Assembly (NCBI RefSeq): GCF_000174755.1
Contig: NZ_ACLQ01000022.1
Coordinates: 1-64,000 of the forward strand
DNA from: Capnocytophaga gingivalis ATCC 33624
GTDB lineage: Bacteria > Bacteroidota > Bacteroidia > Flavobacteriales > Flavobacteriaceae
DNA: 64,000 nt
Direction of reading: 5' to 3'
The position numbers and the translations under genes are program-made. Under the pieces are notes generated by a model. It ran no database searches. It was not told where the DNA came from and worked only from the letters and a program-made list of their open reading frames with translations. This document shows positions 61,185 to 64,000 of this stretch, piece by piece; positions within the stretch are counted from its first letter, which is position 1, and each line of letters opens with the position of its first letter.

Positions 61185-61793
61185 ATGATTTCCGTTTATA
61201 AGCTAAAACCTAAATTCCAACAATTGTTACACCCTTTGTTGGTATGGCTACACCAAAAGAAAGTAACCGCTAACCTCATTACAGTGGTGGCTATAGTGTT
61301 CTCGTTTTGCATTGGAGTACTCTTCTGGGAAGCCTCTACTGTACCATTTTTCTTTTTGGCATTGCCAATAGGACTACTTATCAGGATGATACTCAACGCC
61401 CTCGATGGTATGATGGCACGCGAATTTGGGCAAACTTCTCGACTGGGAGAAGTTCTCAATGAACTGGGGGATGTCATCTCCGATGTATTTATTTTCTTCC
61501 CTTTGCTAAAATACCACCCCGAAAGTCTTTACTTAATAGTAGTTTTTATTGTACTGAGTGTTCTTAACGAATTTGCGGGTATCATGGGCAAGGTATTAGG
61601 TGGCCAAAGGCGTTATGACGGACCTATGGGCAAGAGTGACCGCGCTCTGCTGGTGGGTATCTATGGACTGCTCTCTTACTTTGGAGTAGGGATAACAGCT
61701 TATTCTCAGGTGATTTTCTCCATCATCATTGCGCTGTTGCTCCTGAGTACTTTTATCCGCTTAAAAAAAGGACTCTATGCCGATGCCCAATAG
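61185..61793 (+). CDS. YnbA-like CDP-alcohol phosphatidyltransferase with Asn-substituted motif
   Basis: The 202-residue membrane protein has about five to six helices. The family motif D-x2-DG-x2-AR-x8-G-x3-D-x3-D is present but with Asn in two positions: N71-x2-D74-G75-x2-A-R79, G88 and N92-x3-D96. The overall sequence, including GPMGKSDRALLVGIYG, resembles E. coli YnbA, whose motif as I recall also carries Asn. The enzyme would transfer a CDP-linked diacylglycerol or similar group to an unknown alcohol. It overlaps the cytidylyltransferase gene by 17 bases. Confidence 0.85.
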   Translation: MISVYKLKPKFQQLLHPLLVWLHQKKVTANLITVVAIVFSFCIGVLFWEASTVPFFFLALPIGLLIRMILNALDGMMAREFGQTSRLGEVLNELGDVISDVFIFFPLLKYHPESLYLIVVFIVLSVLNEFAGIMGKVLGGQRRYDGPMGKSDRALLVGIYGLLSYFGVGITAYSQVIFSIIIALLLLSTFIRLKKGLYADAQ

Positions 61794-62559
61794 TAAATAT
61801 GCCGATGTACCACTGCGTATCCGCAGCTGGGGGGTCATGATCTGTATCTTTGCCGTGGCTATCTCCCACCTCTATACCATGTACCTCTTTTGCTTATGGA
61901 TGAGCTTCCAAGGGATGACCGAGCTGGGAAGGCTCTTTAGGTACGAGACTACCTACTGGTGTATAGCTGTCCCCTTATTACAAGGAATACTACTTATAAG
62001 CTGTCCAGCTTATCCTGACTATATGATAGGGGCTGGTATCTTTGTCTGTATAGGGCTTATCCTAAGTTGCTCCCTTAGGCAAATTCCCTTAGGACTCCCC
62101 ATCTCCCTTCTGATTGTTTTAGTTGCTTACCCTCACTTGATTTTCTTGCGTATGGAACCCCAAGGGGTACTGTGGTTGATCTTCTTAGTGGTAGTCACCG
62201 AACTGAATGACATCCTCCAATACCTCACAGGCAAGGCCTTTGGCAAGCGGAAGATCCTACCCAAAATAAGCCCCAACAAAACCATAGCAGGATTCTTAGG
62301 CGGTCTACTGCTCTCCCCTATACTGAGTATGGCTATAGGCAGCTTGCTTGACCTACCTATATCACTCCTGAGCTTAGCGCTCATAGGATTCTTCCTTAGC
62401 TTCTGGGGGTTCTGGGGCGATGTGACCTTCTCCTACCTCAAGCGAAGAGCAGGGGTCAAAGACACAAGCACGCTTATCCCTGGACATGGCGGGCTCTTAG
62501 ACCGTATAGATAGCCTATTGTTCAACTGTATTTGGTTTTACTTATGGATCCTTCGATAA
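61777..62559 (+). CDS. CdsA/YnbB-like phosphatidate cytidylyltransferase
   Basis: A 260-residue protein with seven to eight helices and the CDS signature near the C-terminus: KRRAGVKDTSTLIPGHGGLL followed by DRID. CdsA makes CDP-diacylglycerol from phosphatidate and CTP. In E. coli YnbB is a CdsA paralogue adjacent to ynbA, reported to serve glycolipid (MPIase) synthesis. The gene pair here has the same order and overlaps on both sides, so it is likely a dedicated CDP-lipid supplier. Confidence 0.88.
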   Translation: MPMPNSKYADVPLRIRSWGVMICIFAVAISHLYTMYLFCLWMSFQGMTELGRLFRYETTYWCIAVPLLQGILLISCPAYPDYMIGAGIFVCIGLILSCSLRQIPLGLPISLLIVLVAYPHLIFLRMEPQGVLWLIFLVVVTELNDILQYLTGKAFGKRKILPKISPNKTIAGFLGGLLLSPILSMAIGSLLDLPISLLSLALIGFFLSFWGFWGDVTFSYLKRRAGVKDTSTLIPGHGGLLDRIDSLLFNCIWFYLWILR

Positions 62560-63587
62560 GCCCCTTCTCCAGCTGTTTGCTCTTCTCAGGGGGTGGTACC
62601 CGCTTTGCCCTCTACAATGGTATGTATGCAGCTCTGTGTGAGATAGGCAAAGCACCTGATCTGTTGATTGCTTCTTGTGGAGGTGCCTTTGCTTCCTTGG
62701 TAATCAATGCTTTCCCTACCCACGAGGAGCGAAAAGCGTATTTGCAATCTCGGGAATTTTACCACTTTATACTAAGTCTTTCCCTTACCCCCTATAGTAA
62801 GTTGCATCGTTTGGGTTTTTTAGCACTGCAAAAGCGCTATGACAAGCGCCCCGCTCCCTTTGTAGAAGATGTATATCAGCGCTATTTAGTAGAAATGGCA
62901 CAGGATCTTTCTGCCTTACTTCCTTCTTTGTCCAAGGTATCTTTTTCGGCTACCTTACCTACTATCATCATAGGAGCAAAGATGCTCTTCGCTCCCCATG
63001 AGTGTGGCTCGTCCCGAGGGAGAAGAAAGCTCTACCAAGAGGTACTCTTTACTGACCCTCAGACCGCCCAGAAGATCCCTCCTTCGGCGCTACAACATAC
63101 CGAGCCCAACTATATTCATTCGGCAGTAGCTTCTAATATACTACTCAATACCGAAATGCCTATACTTAGAGCAGCTCGTATTTCGATCTCCGATATGTTC
63201 TATGTAGCACCTGTGGCTTATCAAGATTCCTATTATGCAGGCGGAGCTATTGACCTTGTCCCTATGGAACTGGCCTATACCCTTTCCGCAGAGGTGATAG
63301 CTGAGCGCAAACAGGCCTACTCCCCTACAGAAGAAGCCTTGGTGCGTGCCGTCTTAGGCTTTAGTGGCAATGAGCGGCTCTCTACAGTGGCCTCCTACCC
63401 TGCTCTATGGGTAGATACACGTAGAGCTACCTCTGTTCTAAAAGGATTTTATTCAGAGAAATATATAGATTGGAAGCGCCTAAGCATTGGTATTCGTTTT
63501 CCCAAGGACTACCCTACTTACTTTCAGCAAATAGAAAAACAATGGGACTATGGCTATCAAACTATTCTTAACACCTTTAGCTCATGA
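62544..63587 (+). CDS. Patatin-like phospholipase-family protein with altered active site
   Basis: I start at MDPSISPFSSC; a frame four codons longer is possible. The 347-residue protein has the patatin oxyanion loop SGGGTRFALYNG and the nucleophile elbow IASCGGAF (Ser48 in the longer numbering; the first Gly of GxSxG is Ile). The second motif, DGG in patatins, is YYAGGAIDLVP: the catalytic Asp is Ala. The protein may have a modified or lost lipase activity, or act on lipids made by the two upstream enzymes. ATGA overlap with the next gene. Confidence 0.75.
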   Translation: MDPSISPFSSCLLFSGGGTRFALYNGMYAALCEIGKAPDLLIASCGGAFASLVINAFPTHEERKAYLQSREFYHFILSLSLTPYSKLHRLGFLALQKRYDKRPAPFVEDVYQRYLVEMAQDLSALLPSLSKVSFSATLPTIIIGAKMLFAPHECGSSRGRRKLYQEVLFTDPQTAQKIPPSALQHTEPNYIHSAVASNILLNTEMPILRAARISISDMFYVAPVAYQDSYYAGGAIDLVPMELAYTLSAEVIAERKQAYSPTEEALVRAVLGFSGNERLSTVASYPALWVDTRRATSVLKGFYSEKYIDWKRLSIGIRFPKDYPTYFQQIEKQWDYGYQTILNTFSS

Positions 63588-64000
63588 ATGTATTTATCAT
63601 AGGAGGCACCTCCGGCATAGGCCTTGCCTTAGCCTCCTTCTACCAACAAAAAGGCCATCGTGTAGGGGTCTGTGGCAGAGACCTTAGCAAGCTCTCTACA
63701 GAATTACCCTTTGAGAAATATGAGGCTGATGTCATAGACAAAGAACTATTAACCAGCGTAATACATCAATTTATCAACTCCTCTGCCCTATCCCTACTGA
63801 TCAATTGTGCGGGTAGCTACGCCGAAGATGTGGTAGGAGAGATCTCCTATGACCAGGCGGTGGCGATGCTACAAACCAACATTATAGGGGCTATCAACAC
63901 CTTGGAAATAGGACGAGAACTCATGAGGAATAGCGGCGGACAAATCGTTCTATTAGCCTCTATATCAGGGATTTTGGACTACCCTTCCTCCAGTCTCTAT
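63584..64000 (+). CDS. Short-chain dehydrogenase (partial, cut by window end)
   Basis: The frame starts MNVFIIGGTSGIGLALA, overlapping the patatin stop by ATGA, and continues for 139 codons to the window end. It has the SDR cofactor motif GGTSGIG, LLINCAGSY (NAG-like) and IVLLASISGIL. The catalytic YxxxK would lie just beyond the end. In this operon it could reduce a lipid intermediate. Confidence 0.85.
   Translation, partial: MNVFIIGGTSGIGLALASFYQQKGHRVGVCGRDLSKLSTELPFEKYEADVIDKELLTSVIHQFINSSALSLLINCAGSYAEDVVGEISYDQAVAMLQTNIIGAINTLEIGRELMRNSGGQIVLLASISGILDYPSSSLY

Overview
The window reads as a chromosomal segment of a flavobacterium (Bacteroidota), most likely Capnocytophaga or a close relative. 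The evidence is a gliding-motility lipoprotein (GldH) coupled to RicT, a GT117/DUF2723 O-mannosyltransferase-like protein, a 950-residue CarB without the C-terminal regulatory domain, weak ribosome-binding sites, and repeated Bacteroidota-type promoters (TTG, 19-20 bases, TAnnTTTG). The genus is inference; the class is well supported. No CRISPR array, integrase or intact insertion sequence was seen.

Layout. 1-5 kb: an LRR-like protein, a PDZ-containing hydrolase, a GH6 (cellulase-type) lipoprotein and a short SPFH protein, followed by eroded DNA. 5-13 kb: carB, a possible small RNA, a YD-repeat lipoprotein, tRNA-Gly(CCC) and the GT117 protein. 13-21 kb: tandem tRNA-Gln genes, then glsA, kdsA, a YugP-type protease, an orphan cysD, two TonB-C-like proteins and NAD(P)-binding and hydrolase genes. 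21-23 kb: a Crp/Fnr regulator divergent from a CPA1 antiporter that is split by a frameshift. 23-31 kb: small membrane, DUF4303, TPR and SIMPL proteins, several of them broken, and a hidden 58-residue membrane gene. 31-42 kb: a BASS transporter, an endonuclease III-like glycosylase, then an accessory zone with a duplicated three-gene cassette, a truncated second BASS copy, a heptamer repeat that supplies two divergent promoters, DKNYY and PH-like membrane proteins and a nonsense-broken gene. 42-50 kb: MarR/EVE, oxidoreductase, VOC and AraC genes, a short UvrA-like ATPase, MmcQ, a DEDDh exonuclease and a chimeric gene remnant. 50-60 kb: a two-gene ABC importer with fused permease and binding protein, yebC, ricT-gldH, SUKH and HIRAN proteins, a nitroreductase, an SBF-like transporter and an orphan RND adaptor. 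60.7-64 kb: a tightly overlapped operon of a lipoprotein, a YnbA-like CDP-alcohol phosphatidyltransferase, a CdsA/YnbB-like cytidylyltransferase, a patatin-like protein and an SDR cut off by the window end.

The strongest candidate for an undescribed system is this last operon. It has its own promoter, four genes that overlap, and altered catalytic motifs in two of the enzymes. Other points of interest are the GH6 enzyme with a substituted conserved Asp, the MagIII-like glycosylase, the possible ergothioneine-type importer, the heptamer-built divergent promoter, and many recent gene wrecks (frameshifts, a nonsense codon, deletion chimeras), which suggest active erosion of accessory genes.
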